A stretch of 64,000 bases of DNA from NCBI RefSeq assembly GCF_900115785.1, contig NZ_FOYS01000006.1:124001-188000 (forward strand), given 5' to 3'. Each line of letters begins with the position of its first letter. Within the stretch, counting starts at the first letter, position 1. Under the pieces are notes generated by a model, which searched no databases, was not told the DNA's origin, and saw nothing but the letters and a program-made list of their open reading frames with translations. Shown here in pieces: positions 8,306 to 16,827 of the stretch. Position numbers and translations under genes: made by a program. Source of the stretch: Halogeometricum limi (GTDB taxonomy: Archaea > Halobacteriota > Halobacteria > Halobacteriales > Haloferacaceae).

Positions 8306-9617
8306 GTCGGAGAAGCGGATTCTCGTCGTCTCACAGCAGTTCCCTCCGGACACGAGCGGACACGCCTCGCGGATGATGGACATGACGTCGAATCTCGACG
8401 CAGTCGGGTGGAACGTCGACGTCCTCGCGCCGCCGCCGAGTTTCCCGCACGGCGAGTTCGACCAGCAGTGGTACCGGACCCAGAGAGACACCATAGACGG
8501 CGTGAACGTCCGCCGAATCTGGAGTTGGCAACCGACCGAGTCGGACCCGGGAGTCCTCTCGCGGTTGGCCTACTACATCACGTTCGCCCTACACGCGACG
8601 ATGTGGCTGTTGTTCAACTCCCGTCGATACGACGTGGTGCTGACGACGACGCCGCCCATCTTCACCGGACTGGCGGGGTTCGTCCCCTCTCTCACCGGCA
8701 CGCGGTGGGTCGTCGACGTGCGCGACCTCTGGATAAACGCCTCCGTCTCGCTGGGATTCATCGGTGAGGGCGGGATACTGGAGCGCTCGAGCAGAGGGTT
8801 CCAACGACAGGTGCTCCGCAGAGGCGACACCATCGCGGTGACGACCGAGATGCTCGGCGAAGCGCTCTGTGAGCAGTACGGAGCGGAGTTGGCCGAGAAG
8901 ATAATCGTCGTCCCCAACGGCGTCGACATGTCTCGCTTCGGCCCCGGAGTCGAGTCGATTCCGGAGGCGAGTCGCCTGTCGGTCACGGCGGGCGAGACGG
9001 GCGAGACGACGACCGAATCGGTCACCGAGTCGGCGATGACGTCGGCCGACGCGTCGTCCGGAGACCGACCGGTCATCGTCTACGTCGGGAACATCGGCCA
9101 CGCGCAGGACTTGGAGTCGTGTATCCGAGCGATGAGTTCGGTCTCGCACGACGCCGTGCTTCGACTCGTCGGCGGGGGCGACATCGTTCCCTACCTGCGG
9201 ACGGTCGTCGAAGAGGAGGGAGTCGAAGACCGCGTCGAGTTCGTCGACCCGGTCCCGCGCGAGGAGATTCCGCGGGTGCTCGCGGAGGCGGACATCGGCA
9301 TCGCACCCCTCGTGAAGAACGAGGAACTCGCGTACGCCATGCCGACGAAGGTGTACGAGTACCTCGGCAGCGGACTGCCGATAGTCGTCACCGGCTGTGG
9401 CGAACTCGAACGGTTCGTCGACGAGTCCGGCGGCGGCGTCCACGTCGACAACGACCCCGAGGAGATAGCCGCGACGTTCGAGAAACTGCTCGCGGACGAC
9501 GCGATGAGAGCCAGTATGGGGACGAACGGACACGAGTACGTCCGCAACCGGTACGACCGGCGACGCATCGCAGAGCGACTGGACGACCACGTGACGAACC
9601 TCGTGAACAGTGACTGA
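8298..9617 (+). CDS. Glycosyltransferase family 4 (GT-B fold)
   Basis: A 439-aa GT4-type glycosyltransferase. The N-terminal half has ILVVSQQFPPDTSGHASRM and the acceptor-side Rossmann fold; the C-terminal half has IVYVGNIGHAQDL and the donor-binding run APLVKNEELAYAMPTKVYEYLGSGLP, with the E of the EX7E-like motif. An unusual acidic Ser/Thr-rich linker of about 35 residues (from SVTAGETGETTTES) sits between the domains. The start at 8298 has GGGAG upstream; a GTG at 8205 would add 31 unlikely residues. Its stop overlaps the heparinase-like gene by 8 nt, so the two are cotranscribed. It is probably cytoplasmic, using a nucleotide sugar. Confidence 0.9.
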   Translation: MGESEKRILVVSQQFPPDTSGHASRMMDMTSNLDAVGWNVDVLAPPPSFPHGEFDQQWYRTQRDTIDGVNVRRIWSWQPTESDPGVLSRLAYYITFALHATMWLLFNSRRYDVVLTTTPPIFTGLAGFVPSLTGTRWVVDVRDLWINASVSLGFIGEGGILERSSRGFQRQVLRRGDTIAVTTEMLGEALCEQYGAELAEKIIVVPNGVDMSRFGPGVESIPEASRLSVTAGETGETTTESVTESAMTSADASSGDRPVIVYVGNIGHAQDLESCIRAMSSVSHDAVLRLVGGGDIVPYLRTVVEEEGVEDRVEFVDPVPREEIPRVLAEADIGIAPLVKNEELAYAMPTKVYEYLGSGLPIVVTGCGELERFVDESGGGVHVDNDPEEIAATFEKLLADDAMRASMGTNGHEYVRNRYDRRRIAERLDDHVTNLVNSD

Positions 9618-11526
9618 CGCAGACTCTCGACTAGCGGGCTTTTTGGACCCGGAGACCGCGCCGTTGCTGTTCCACACGGCGACGAACATGCGGCTCAGAC
9701 AACTCGCCGGCGTCGCGGACCGAAAGGTTCGCCACGCCGTCGTGCCGCGGTTGCCCGTCGACTTCGACGCCCGCTACGAGCGACGGATGCCGGAGTCGGT
9801 GTCCTGTACGCCGGGACCGCTCCGCGCCAACACGGCGGTACTTCGCCGGAGCCTCTCCGCGTCGGACCGCTCCGAGATGCGCGCGTTCGCGGACGCGGCG
9901 GCGAGCGGTGACGTGACGTTTCTGGACCGGACGGTTCGCGTCGAAGGCGACGACGGCGTCGACTGGCACAGCGAGGCCGTGTACGAACCGCCGGCGCTGT
10001 GGGCGCTGAAGTTCCACGGCTTCGAGTTTCTCCGACCCGCCTACCTCGGCTACGACGACGCGGCGGACTGCCCGGCGACGACCGAGACGTTTCCGCGATG
10101 GCTCGGCGACTGGCTCTCAGACGAGGAGACGAACATCGGGACCCACGCCTACTTGCGACGCGCGTGGACGCCGCACTCGGTGTCGTTCCGGTTGCTGAAC
10201 CTCGCGCGGTACTACGCGTGGGTCAGAGCGGACGAACGGCATCCCGAACTCGCGGACACCCTCCACCGACTGCTCTACCGGAACGCGAGTTTCCTCGCGA
10301 ACCACGTCGAACACGACATCGGCGGGAACCACCTCATCGAGAACGCCATCGCGCTCCTCGTCGCGGGACTGCTGGTGGACGACGTCGGCGACGCGTGGGT
10401 CGAGGAGGGCGTGAGCGTGTTGACCGACGCGGCGTCCCAGTTCACCTCCGACGGCGGCCACTTCGAGTTGAGTCCGATGTACCACGTCCTCACGCTGACG
10501 CGGTATCTGACCGCGCTCGACTTGCTCCGGCGGTACGGACGCTCGCCCCCCGAAGCCATCGAGCGCGTGGCCGCGGAGGGAACGAAGTTCCTGCGAGCGA
10601 TGGAACCGCCGGACGACCAACTCCCCCTCCTCAACGACTCCGTCCACGGCGAGTCGCTCTCGCTTCGGGCCTGCCTGCGGTACGCGAGTGCCGTCGGCGT
10701 CGACCCCGGACCGTCCGAGACGACGGCGTTGCCGGCGTCTGGCTACTACTGGCTCGGACGCGGCGAGGACGCCCTCCTCGTCGACGCGGGCGGAATCGGA
10801 CCGCCGCACCTCCCCGCGCACTCGCACAACGACCAGTTCTCGGTGCTGGCGTGGGTCGACGGCCAACGACTCTTCACCGACACCGGAACGTACGAGTACG
10901 CGCCGACGTCGAACCGACAGTACGCGCGGAGCGTCGCCGCGCACAACACGGTGCAGTACGGCGACGTCGAACCCGTCGCCATCGGCGGAAGCTACCTGAT
11001 GGGACGGCGGTTCGAGCCGACAGTCCGCTACGACGCGCGAGGCGGAACGAGCGTGTTCGACGGCGCATACGAGCGAGTCGGTCGGAGTCACGAAGCGTAC
11101 GGTCACAGGCGGCGAATCTACGCGGACGACGACGACGGCTGGTGGTTCGTCTGGGACGACGTGAACGCGAACGGCTCGCGGCCGGTCCGAAGCCGACTCC
11201 ACGTCGACCCCGCCGTCACCGTCGAGAAGTCGGAGACGAGCGAGCGATTCGAACTCGGAACCGGCGACGGTACGGGACCGCTCGCGTACCTATACCCGCT
11301 CGAAGCGGAGACGGCGACAGTCGAAACCAGTCCGTACTTCCCCGAGTTCTTGACCGAAGTCACCCGGCAGAAACTCACCCTCCAGTCGTCGGGACCGAAC
11401 GCTTCGTTCGGGTTCGTGCTCTCGAAACGGCCGTACGACGCCGTCTCGGTCGACAGAGACGGAACGGAACTCCGCGGGCTCAGACTCGACGATGCCGAGC
11501 GCTCGCTGCCGGGTGAACGCCCGTGA
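9610..11526 (+). CDS. Heparinase II/III-like polysaccharide lyase
   Basis: A 638-aa protein with the two-part architecture of heparinase II/III proteins: an alpha/alpha-toroid N-terminal domain (about 20-360) and a beta-sandwich C-terminal domain. GGNHLIENAIAL at 238-249 carries the conserved Asn-His region. HSHNDQFSVLAW at 404-415 is the metal and catalytic loop, followed by LFTDTGTYEY. The family cleaves uronic-acid-containing polysaccharides by beta-elimination. No signal peptide or Tat motif is visible. It starts at GTG 9610 inside the preceding GT4 gene. Being coupled to a glycosyltransferase suggests editing or turnover of the glycan made here. Confidence 0.88.
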   Translation: MTDADSRLAGFLDPETAPLLFHTATNMRLRQLAGVADRKVRHAVVPRLPVDFDARYERRMPESVSCTPGPLRANTAVLRRSLSASDRSEMRAFADAAASGDVTFLDRTVRVEGDDGVDWHSEAVYEPPALWALKFHGFEFLRPAYLGYDDAADCPATTETFPRWLGDWLSDEETNIGTHAYLRRAWTPHSVSFRLLNLARYYAWVRADERHPELADTLHRLLYRNASFLANHVEHDIGGNHLIENAIALLVAGLLVDDVGDAWVEEGVSVLTDAASQFTSDGGHFELSPMYHVLTLTRYLTALDLLRRYGRSPPEAIERVAAEGTKFLRAMEPPDDQLPLLNDSVHGESLSLRACLRYASAVGVDPGPSETTALPASGYYWLGRGEDALLVDAGGIGPPHLPAHSHNDQFSVLAWVDGQRLFTDTGTYEYAPTSNRQYARSVAAHNTVQYGDVEPVAIGGSYLMGRRFEPTVRYDARGGTSVFDGAYERVGRSHEAYGHRRRIYADDDDGWWFVWDDVNANGSRPVRSRLHVDPAVTVEKSETSERFELGTGDGTGPLAYLYPLEAETATVETSPYFPEFLTEVTRQKLTLQSSGPNASFGFVLSKRPYDAVSVDRDGTELRGLRLDDAERSLPGERP

Positions 11527-11753
11527 CGGCCGCGGGCGAACCGGAGGCGGAGGACGACGTGGAGGCGAAGGCGGAGGCAGAGGCCGACGCGGAGACGGAG
11601 GCGAAGAAGCCGACGAACCGCGTCGAGACGGCGTATGCCGTCCATAACAATGCCTCGGCTCACCCTCCGTTCGACGCAACGACGGCCACGACTCGTCCTC
11701 GTGGCACTCGGGCCGAGAGCCCACCAAACGGACGCAGAGACGAGACATGGTAG
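11523..11753 (+). CDS. Possible 76-aa Ala/Glu-rich ORF between lyase and GT2
   Basis: A GTG frame that overlaps the lyase stop by 4 nt (GTGA) and runs 7 nt into the next gene. Residues 5-35 are a low-complexity Glu/Ala/Asp repeat; the rest is unstructured. The tight overlaps suggest translational coupling. No domain is seen, and the purine-rich repeat may be only a linker in the mRNA. Confidence 0.35.
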   Translation: MTAAGEPEAEDDVEAKAEAEADAETEAKKPTNRVETAYAVHNNASAHPPFDATTATTRPRGTRAESPPNGRRDETW

Positions 11754-12520
11754 ACATCTCCATCATCATCCCCACGCTCGAACCGAACCCGACGTTCAGT
11801 TGGGAAGAGCAACTCGAAGCATCGGCCGTCGACGGAGAGGTCGTCCTCCGGGACGACCCGACGGCGTCGGAGGCCAGAAACGCCGGCATACGGGAGGCCA
11901 GCGCCGACAAACTCGTGTTCCTCGACGACGACTCGGACCCGCAGCCCGGGTACTTCGAGCGCGTCTCGGCGCTGTTGGACGACCATCCGGCGGTGACCGG
12001 ACGAATCATCGACACCGGCGCACAGATAACCCGCGGACTCTCCGGGCAGTACGACCAGGGCGACGAATCCCACGTCACGGAGACGGTCGTCGGCTGTAAC
12101 ATGGCGGTCCGACGGTCGGTGCTCGACGACGTCGGCGGGTTCGACCCCCGACTCCCGTACGGCCACGAAGAGGCCGAACTGGCCGACCGTATCTCGGACG
12201 CCTACTACGTCTGGTACGACCCGGAACTGGTCGTCGCGCACCCGTTCGCCGACTCGCTCTTCGACTACTTCGGGAAGGCCTACCGCCACGGGCGAGAGGC
12301 GATTCCGTACTACCTGATTCGCGGCGAGAACGTCCACCGACGGATGCTGCTGCACGTCCTCGTCCCGAGTCACTACATCGGAGACTCCCCGCGGGCGACC
12401 CTGTTCGAGGCGACGAGCCAACTGGCCAGCACAGCGGGACTCGTTCGAGGCTATCTGAAGTACGCGCGGGGAGACAGAGCGGCGACGTACACGCGCGGTC
12501 GGGAGGCAGTAGAGTCGTGA
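11747..12520 (+). CDS. Glycosyltransferase family 2 (GT-A fold)
   Basis: A 257-aa inverting-type glycosyltransferase. ISIIIPTLEPN opens the GT-A fold, followed by SEARNAGIREA, the metal-binding LDDDSDPQPGY, and GGFDPRLPYGHEEAELADRI, which holds the catalytic-base region (ED-like motif). It lacks C-terminal membrane helices, so it is probably cytoplasmic and membrane-associated only by partners. The ATG overlaps the preceding short ORF by 7 nt. It belongs to the transcript running from the GT4 at 8298. Confidence 0.9.
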   Translation: MVDISIIIPTLEPNPTFSWEEQLEASAVDGEVVLRDDPTASEARNAGIREASADKLVFLDDDSDPQPGYFERVSALLDDHPAVTGRIIDTGAQITRGLSGQYDQGDESHVTETVVGCNMAVRRSVLDDVGGFDPRLPYGHEEAELADRISDAYYVWYDPELVVAHPFADSLFDYFGKAYRHGREAIPYYLIRGENVHRRMLLHVLVPSHYIGDSPRATLFEATSQLASTAGLVRGYLKYARGDRAATYTRGREAVES

Positions 12521-12658
12521 CCGAGTCGACGTCGCCGGGACGGACCGTCTGCTCGCTCCCGAACGGACGCGGTACGAACCCCCTGAACCGGACGCGGTGT
12601 CGTTTAAACGGCCCCTTCCGGGCGATGCTTTTTGACGATAGCGAGAGATTCACCAGAT

Positions 12659-13675
12659 ATGAAACGTCGTCCTGACAGCGACCGGTCGGCGGGGGCGGTA
12701 GCCGCGTTTGCGGACCTCGTGGTCGCCGCCGCGCTCTCCGCCGTCGTCGTCGGTCTCACGATGGTGACCGACCCGTCCGGTCTCCTCGAACCGGTGCGCA
12801 TCGCACTCGGCGCGCTGTTCGTGTTCGTGCTTCCGGGATACGCGCTCACCGCGGCGCTGTTTCCGGAGACGCACGAACCGTCGTCGCAGGCACACACGTT
12901 CGGGCAACCCGACCGGTCCACCGTCTCGCTGACGGAGCGAGCGGTGCTATCGGTCGGATTGAGTCTCGTCGTCACGCCGCTTATCGTCCTCGCCCTGAAC
13001 TTCACCGAGTTCGGAATCAGCCAGGTAGCCGTACTGAACGGCGTCTTCGGCGTCGTCCTCGTCGCACTCGCGGTGGCGGGCGTTCGACGCGCGACGTGCC
13101 CTCCCGAACGACGGTTCCGTCTGCCTCTCTCGAACTCGGCCACGGGGTCGAACGGCGGGACGGGGGCGAGTCAGTCGTTCCCGAAGACGCACGCGCTCAT
13201 CGCGGTGTTCCTCGTCGCGTCCGCCGGACTCGCGGGCGCGGCACTCGCGGACTCGCAGAACGGCGAGCGCTACACCGAACTCTACCTGTTGACCGGCAAC
13301 GGGGAGAACGGGACGCTGGTCGCCGACGAGTACCCGCAGACGCTCGAACAGACCCAGCCACGGTCGCTCTACGTCGGCGTCGCCAACCACGAGGGACGGA
13401 CCGTGGAGTACACCGTCGTCACCGAACTACAGCGAATCGACCGGGTCGACGGGGAACGGCGAGTCGTCGCGGAGACCGAACTCGACCGCTTCTCCACGAC
13501 GCTCGAACCGGGCGACGTCTACCGACAGCAGCGCTCGCTCACGGCCGACTCGTCCGTGACCGGCGAGGACCTTCGGCTCATCTTCCTCCTGTACGCCGGC
13601 GAACCGCCGGAAGAGCCCAGCGAGGCGAACGCGTACCGCGAAGCGCACATCTGGGTGAACGCGACCGCCTCGTGA
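12659..13675 (+). CDS. DUF1616-family membrane protein
   Basis: A 338-aa membrane protein. The ATG at 12659 lies about 27 nt after a BoxA-like GCTTTTTGA, so the start looks leaderless. The N-terminal half has four hydrophobic segments with the family hallmark LGALFVFVLPGYALTAALFPE. The last segment (IAVFLVASAGLAGAALA) is followed by an extracellular beta-rich domain of about 150 residues (YTELYLLTGNGENG...). DUF1616 proteins occur repeatedly in archaeal surface-glycan loci, but their biochemical role is not established. Confidence 0.85.
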   Translation: MKRRPDSDRSAGAVAAFADLVVAAALSAVVVGLTMVTDPSGLLEPVRIALGALFVFVLPGYALTAALFPETHEPSSQAHTFGQPDRSTVSLTERAVLSVGLSLVVTPLIVLALNFTEFGISQVAVLNGVFGVVLVALAVAGVRRATCPPERRFRLPLSNSATGSNGGTGASQSFPKTHALIAVFLVASAGLAGAALADSQNGERYTELYLLTGNGENGTLVADEYPQTLEQTQPRSLYVGVANHEGRTVEYTVVTELQRIDRVDGERRVVAETELDRFSTTLEPGDVYRQQRSLTADSSVTGEDLRLIFLLYAGEPPEEPSEANAYREAHIWVNATAS

Positions 13676-13685
13676 GGACCAGCAC

Positions 13686-13781
13686 ATGATACGCACACAC
13701 GTTACCGACGGACCGCACCGACTCCGAACGAACGCCCCGTTCGTCCCGACGGAGCCAGCACTCCGAGAGGCCGTGAGATGA
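13686..13781 (+). CDS. Possible short ORF (31 aa) before the 13778 gene
   Basis: An ATG shortly after the DUF1616 stop opens a 31-codon frame whose TGA overlaps the next ATG (ATGA). No independent promoter is visible; it would be translated from the operon mRNA. It could couple translation across the 100-nt gap. Positional evidence only. Confidence 0.25.
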   Translation: MIRTHVTDGPHRLRTNAPFVPTEPALREAVR

Positions 13782-15598
13782 CCGGACTACCGACCCGAAA
13801 CGTCGACACGCGGTGGGTCGTGACCGCCGGGTTCGGACTGGTCGTCGCCCTGACCTACGTCCTGTTCTCGACGCCGCCGGCCCCCGCCTACGAGATGTCC
13901 ATCTACGAGGCGTACCCGTGGTACTTCTGGGGGATGGCGATGGTCGCCCTCCTCATCGGCCACTACGCCGTCGTCGAACACGTCCTGCAAGACCGGTCCG
14001 GCGACTCGACGTGGCGACTCGGTCTGCTCTTGATACTGGTCGTCGAGGCGCTGTTGCTGTTGCTTCCGTACTTCCGAGGCTACCCGGTGTACGGACGCGG
14101 CGACGTCCTCACGCACGTCGGACAGGTGATATCGATTCAGGCGACTGGGATGGCCGGGCAAGAGAACATCTACCCGAGCGTGCACTTTCTCGTCCTGAGC
14201 TTCTCGTACGCGACGGGCGTGGAGCCGTTGCACCTCATCAACGCCATCGGCGTCGTCGTCTCGCTGTTCTCGATGGTGGCGTCGTTCGCGCTCGTCGCGT
14301 CGGTGTACGACCGCACGCGGGCGCTCCTGTCGCTTCCGTTCGTCACCCTCTTGGTGGGCGGAACCGCGCACGTGAACCCGTCGCCGTACCCGCAGAGCGT
14401 CCTCTTGATACCGTTCGTCCTGTTCTTGTTTTTCAAAGAACAGCAGACGCGGTCGACCGCAGTCAGAGTCGCACTCGTCCTCACCGTCACGGCGTTGGTC
14501 GTCTATCACCCGCTGACCACGCTGTTCTTCCTGTTCGTCCTCGGCGTCTACGTCGTCGCGAGGTACGTCCACGACAGGGGGATACTGGTGGAGCGAGACG
14601 CCGGGTGGCGGAGCGCCGTCGGCGCGACGCCCGTCGCGCACCTCGCCGTGGGCGCGTTCGCCGCGTGGTATCTGGGCTTCTCGCAGGTGACGAAGAAGAT
14701 ACAGACGGTCGTACAGACGCTCGTCGCCTCCGAGAGCGGCACTTCGACGCTCGACTCGTACAGTTCGACCGTCACCGAGACGAGTCCGGAACTGATAGAC
14801 GTCCTCCGCATCGCACTCGTCAACTACGGGACGTCCGCCATCCTGCTGACCCTCGCCGGTCTCTACACGCTGTGGGCCGTCGTCACGATACTACGGAACC
14901 GTTCGGATTTGAGCGCCTACCGTACGACGTTCATCGGCGGATTCGCCCTGTTCACCGGGTTGACGATTCCGTTCTTGGTCGCGGACCTCGTGGTCGGGTT
15001 CGGCAGACCGCTCATGTTCGGGCGACTGTTCGCCGCACTCCTCGCGGGGTCGCTGTTCTACGCGCTCTACCGGGCGACGGAGTCGAAGCGCACCGTTCGA
15101 GTCGGCATCTACGTCGTCTTGGCCGGTCTCGTCGTCATCAGCACGTTCGGGCTCTACTACTCGCCGTACGCCATCCAGAACAACCACCAGGTGACCGAGT
15201 CGGAACTCGACGGGGCCGAGTGGACGCTGGCCTTCCGCGACTCGGGCAATCCGACGACCCAGTACGGAATCAACCTCCGCCGGTTCCGCGACGCGCTGTA
15301 CGGAACCACCGGATACACGAAAGACGAGGTCATCCCGGCGAGCACCACCAGGGGCCCGCCCGCACACTTCAACTACACCGAACACGACACGCTCGGCGAC
15401 AGTTACGACACCGACCGCTACATGGTGCTCACCAGAAACGGGCGCATCTTCTACGAGGAGATGTACCCGAACTACCGGGAGTTCTGGCGGTTCGAAGACG
15501 AGGACTTCCAGCGACTAGAGCGAGACCGCACGGTGTCGCACGTCTACACCAACGGCGGCTACGACACCTACCTCGTCCGGACCACGGACGACGAGTAG
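13778..15598 (+). CDS. Large polytopic membrane protein, GT-C-like
   Basis: A 606-aa protein with about 12 transmembrane segments and a C-terminal soluble part from about residue 460. A short extracytoplasmic loop after the third TM segment contains YGRGDVLTHVGQVISIQATG, and IYPSVHF follows. That placement of an Asp in the first loop is reminiscent of GT-C enzymes, which transfer sugars from lipid carriers outside the membrane. The family itself is not recognised, so GT-C is an inference. It follows DUF1616 in the same direction and probably shares its transcript. Confidence 0.7.
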   Translation: MTGLPTRNVDTRWVVTAGFGLVVALTYVLFSTPPAPAYEMSIYEAYPWYFWGMAMVALLIGHYAVVEHVLQDRSGDSTWRLGLLLILVVEALLLLLPYFRGYPVYGRGDVLTHVGQVISIQATGMAGQENIYPSVHFLVLSFSYATGVEPLHLINAIGVVVSLFSMVASFALVASVYDRTRALLSLPFVTLLVGGTAHVNPSPYPQSVLLIPFVLFLFFKEQQTRSTAVRVALVLTVTALVVYHPLTTLFFLFVLGVYVVARYVHDRGILVERDAGWRSAVGATPVAHLAVGAFAAWYLGFSQVTKKIQTVVQTLVASESGTSTLDSYSSTVTETSPELIDVLRIALVNYGTSAILLTLAGLYTLWAVVTILRNRSDLSAYRTTFIGGFALFTGLTIPFLVADLVVGFGRPLMFGRLFAALLAGSLFYALYRATESKRTVRVGIYVVLAGLVVISTFGLYYSPYAIQNNHQVTESELDGAEWTLAFRDSGNPTTQYGINLRRFRDALYGTTGYTKDEVIPASTTRGPPAHFNYTEHDTLGDSYDTDRYMVLTRNGRIFYEEMYPNYREFWRFEDEDFQRLERDRTVSHVYTNGGYDTYLVRTTDDE

Positions 15599-15839
15599 CG
15601 ACGACGGCGAGCGGACGAACCCTCGGGGCTGTTTCTGCCGGCGGCGACGCTTCGTCTGACTCGACTCGCCGCAGTGCGCCCACGAGGTCCGAAGAACGGC
15701 TCTGTCGAAGTCCGCAGAGTTCGATAGAGATGGCGTGCTGAATAGAGAGGGTGCAGTCGGCAAACGAGACGGGCCAACAGAGTGGATAGATGACAAAATG
15801 TGGGAAATACTCTTTTATCTGCCCACAGGAGGTGAGTGT

Positions 15840-16069
15840 ACGTCCGAGGCAACGCTGGACAGTCGTGGTCGGCTCACCCTCCCTAAAGAGATCAGAGAAC
15901 GATATGGTGAACGCTACCACATCGTCCAACTTCAGACGGAGTCAAGCTAGTTCCAACCGAGGACGATGCGCTCGATGCCCTCCGCTCCGAGTTCGCGGAC
16001 GTCGAGAAGACGGCCGAAGAACTCCGCCAGCAAGCACGTGACGCAGCGCTGGACGAGGCCGGGCGCTGA
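15840..16069 (+). pseudogene. VapB-type (AbrB/SpoVT fold) antitoxin pseudogene
   Basis: The frame reads TSEATLDSRGRLTLPKEIRE and then YHIVQL, clearly a swapped-hairpin AbrB-type antitoxin. The expected ATG start is ACG here, preceded by an intact GGAGGTG. A one-base deletion near 15935 then shifts the frame, giving an early TAG at 15948; the correct frame resumes with GVKLVPTEDDALDALR and ends in LDEAGR at 16069. Two independent lesions make this a decayed gene. It abuts the toxin remnant with no gap. Confidence 0.8.
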
Positions 16070-16246
16070 ATGTACGCAGAAACGGACTTCCTTCTGGCAC
16101 TCATCAAGGACGAGGACTGACTCGGTGACCCCGCAGAGGCAGTCTACCGAGACCATCGGGACGAACTGTGGACGTCCCAGTTCACACTCATCGAACTTCT
16201 CGTGGTTGCGTACCGTGAAGACCGAGATACCGAACGAGTAGCGTAG
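16070..16246 (+). pseudogene. VapC-type PIN toxin pseudogene, truncated
   Basis: It begins MYAETDFLLALIKDED, the typical PIN-domain start with the first acidic residue. A TGA follows at 16118-16120, where relatives I recall have Trp. Reading through gives YRDHRDELWTSQFTLIELL (second acidic residue), stopping at 16246 after RDTERVA. About half of the PIN domain, including the last acidic residues, is missing. The toxin is therefore inactive. Confidence 0.8.
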
Positions 16247-16315
16247 GTGGCGAATCGCTCACAGAGGGATGTAATCACCGTGAGTAATTTTGTCTTGGTC
16301 ACTCCACGAAGAGGC

Positions 16316-16678
16316 ATGTACCGTCGCCGGTATCTCGCTACCCTCACGTGGACGGTTCCGCTCGCGGGCTGTACTGGAGAGCCTGGAGACCCTATTACGA
16401 TGCTGGCCGTCAACGAAGACGACTCGACCCATTCGGTGACGGTGTGGGCGAATCAGGGAAGGCGGCTTCGAGTGGCGAATACGGTCGACGTGGCCAGCAA
16501 GGAACTCGAGCAACTCGGCGAGATGCCCTGGAAGACGGGCGTTTACCGAGTGACTGTCCGCGTGGATGACGAACTCGTCCTCGCAGAGGAATTCCACTCC
16601 GAGGAGTGGTTCAACCAACTCGACGTTTTCATCGCTAACGATGGCACCGTCGAATTACACCGGGGGAAGGCCGCCTGA
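16316..16678 (+). CDS. Small lipoprotein, unknown function
   Basis: A 120-aa protein starting at ATG 16316, chosen because MYRRRYLATLTWTVPLAGC forms a lipoprotein signal with the LAGC lipobox. An in-frame start 69 nt upstream would bury the signal. The mature part is a small beta-rich domain (THSVTVWANQGRRLRVAN... VYRVTVRVDDELVLAEEF) like other secreted haloarchaeal lipoproteins with a single beta-sandwich. It directly follows the dead vapBC pair, in a patch with codon use somewhat unlike the neighbouring glycan genes. Confidence 0.7.
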   Translation: MYRRRYLATLTWTVPLAGCTGEPGDPITMLAVNEDDSTHSVTVWANQGRRLRVANTVDVASKELEQLGEMPWKTGVYRVTVRVDDELVLAEEFHSEEWFNQLDVFIANDGTVELHRGKAA

Positions 16679-16827
16679 GCGTCACGGTGATGTCTGCGAG
16701 TTCTATATCGAACGGTTCGTTCGACTCGAAAGCGACCGCCCTCACCTACTGAGGGTCTCTGCGACGAACGGCGACGAACCGAGACGACACCGCGCCCGCG
16801 CGGCGTGAACGGGAGTCGCCCGGGCGG

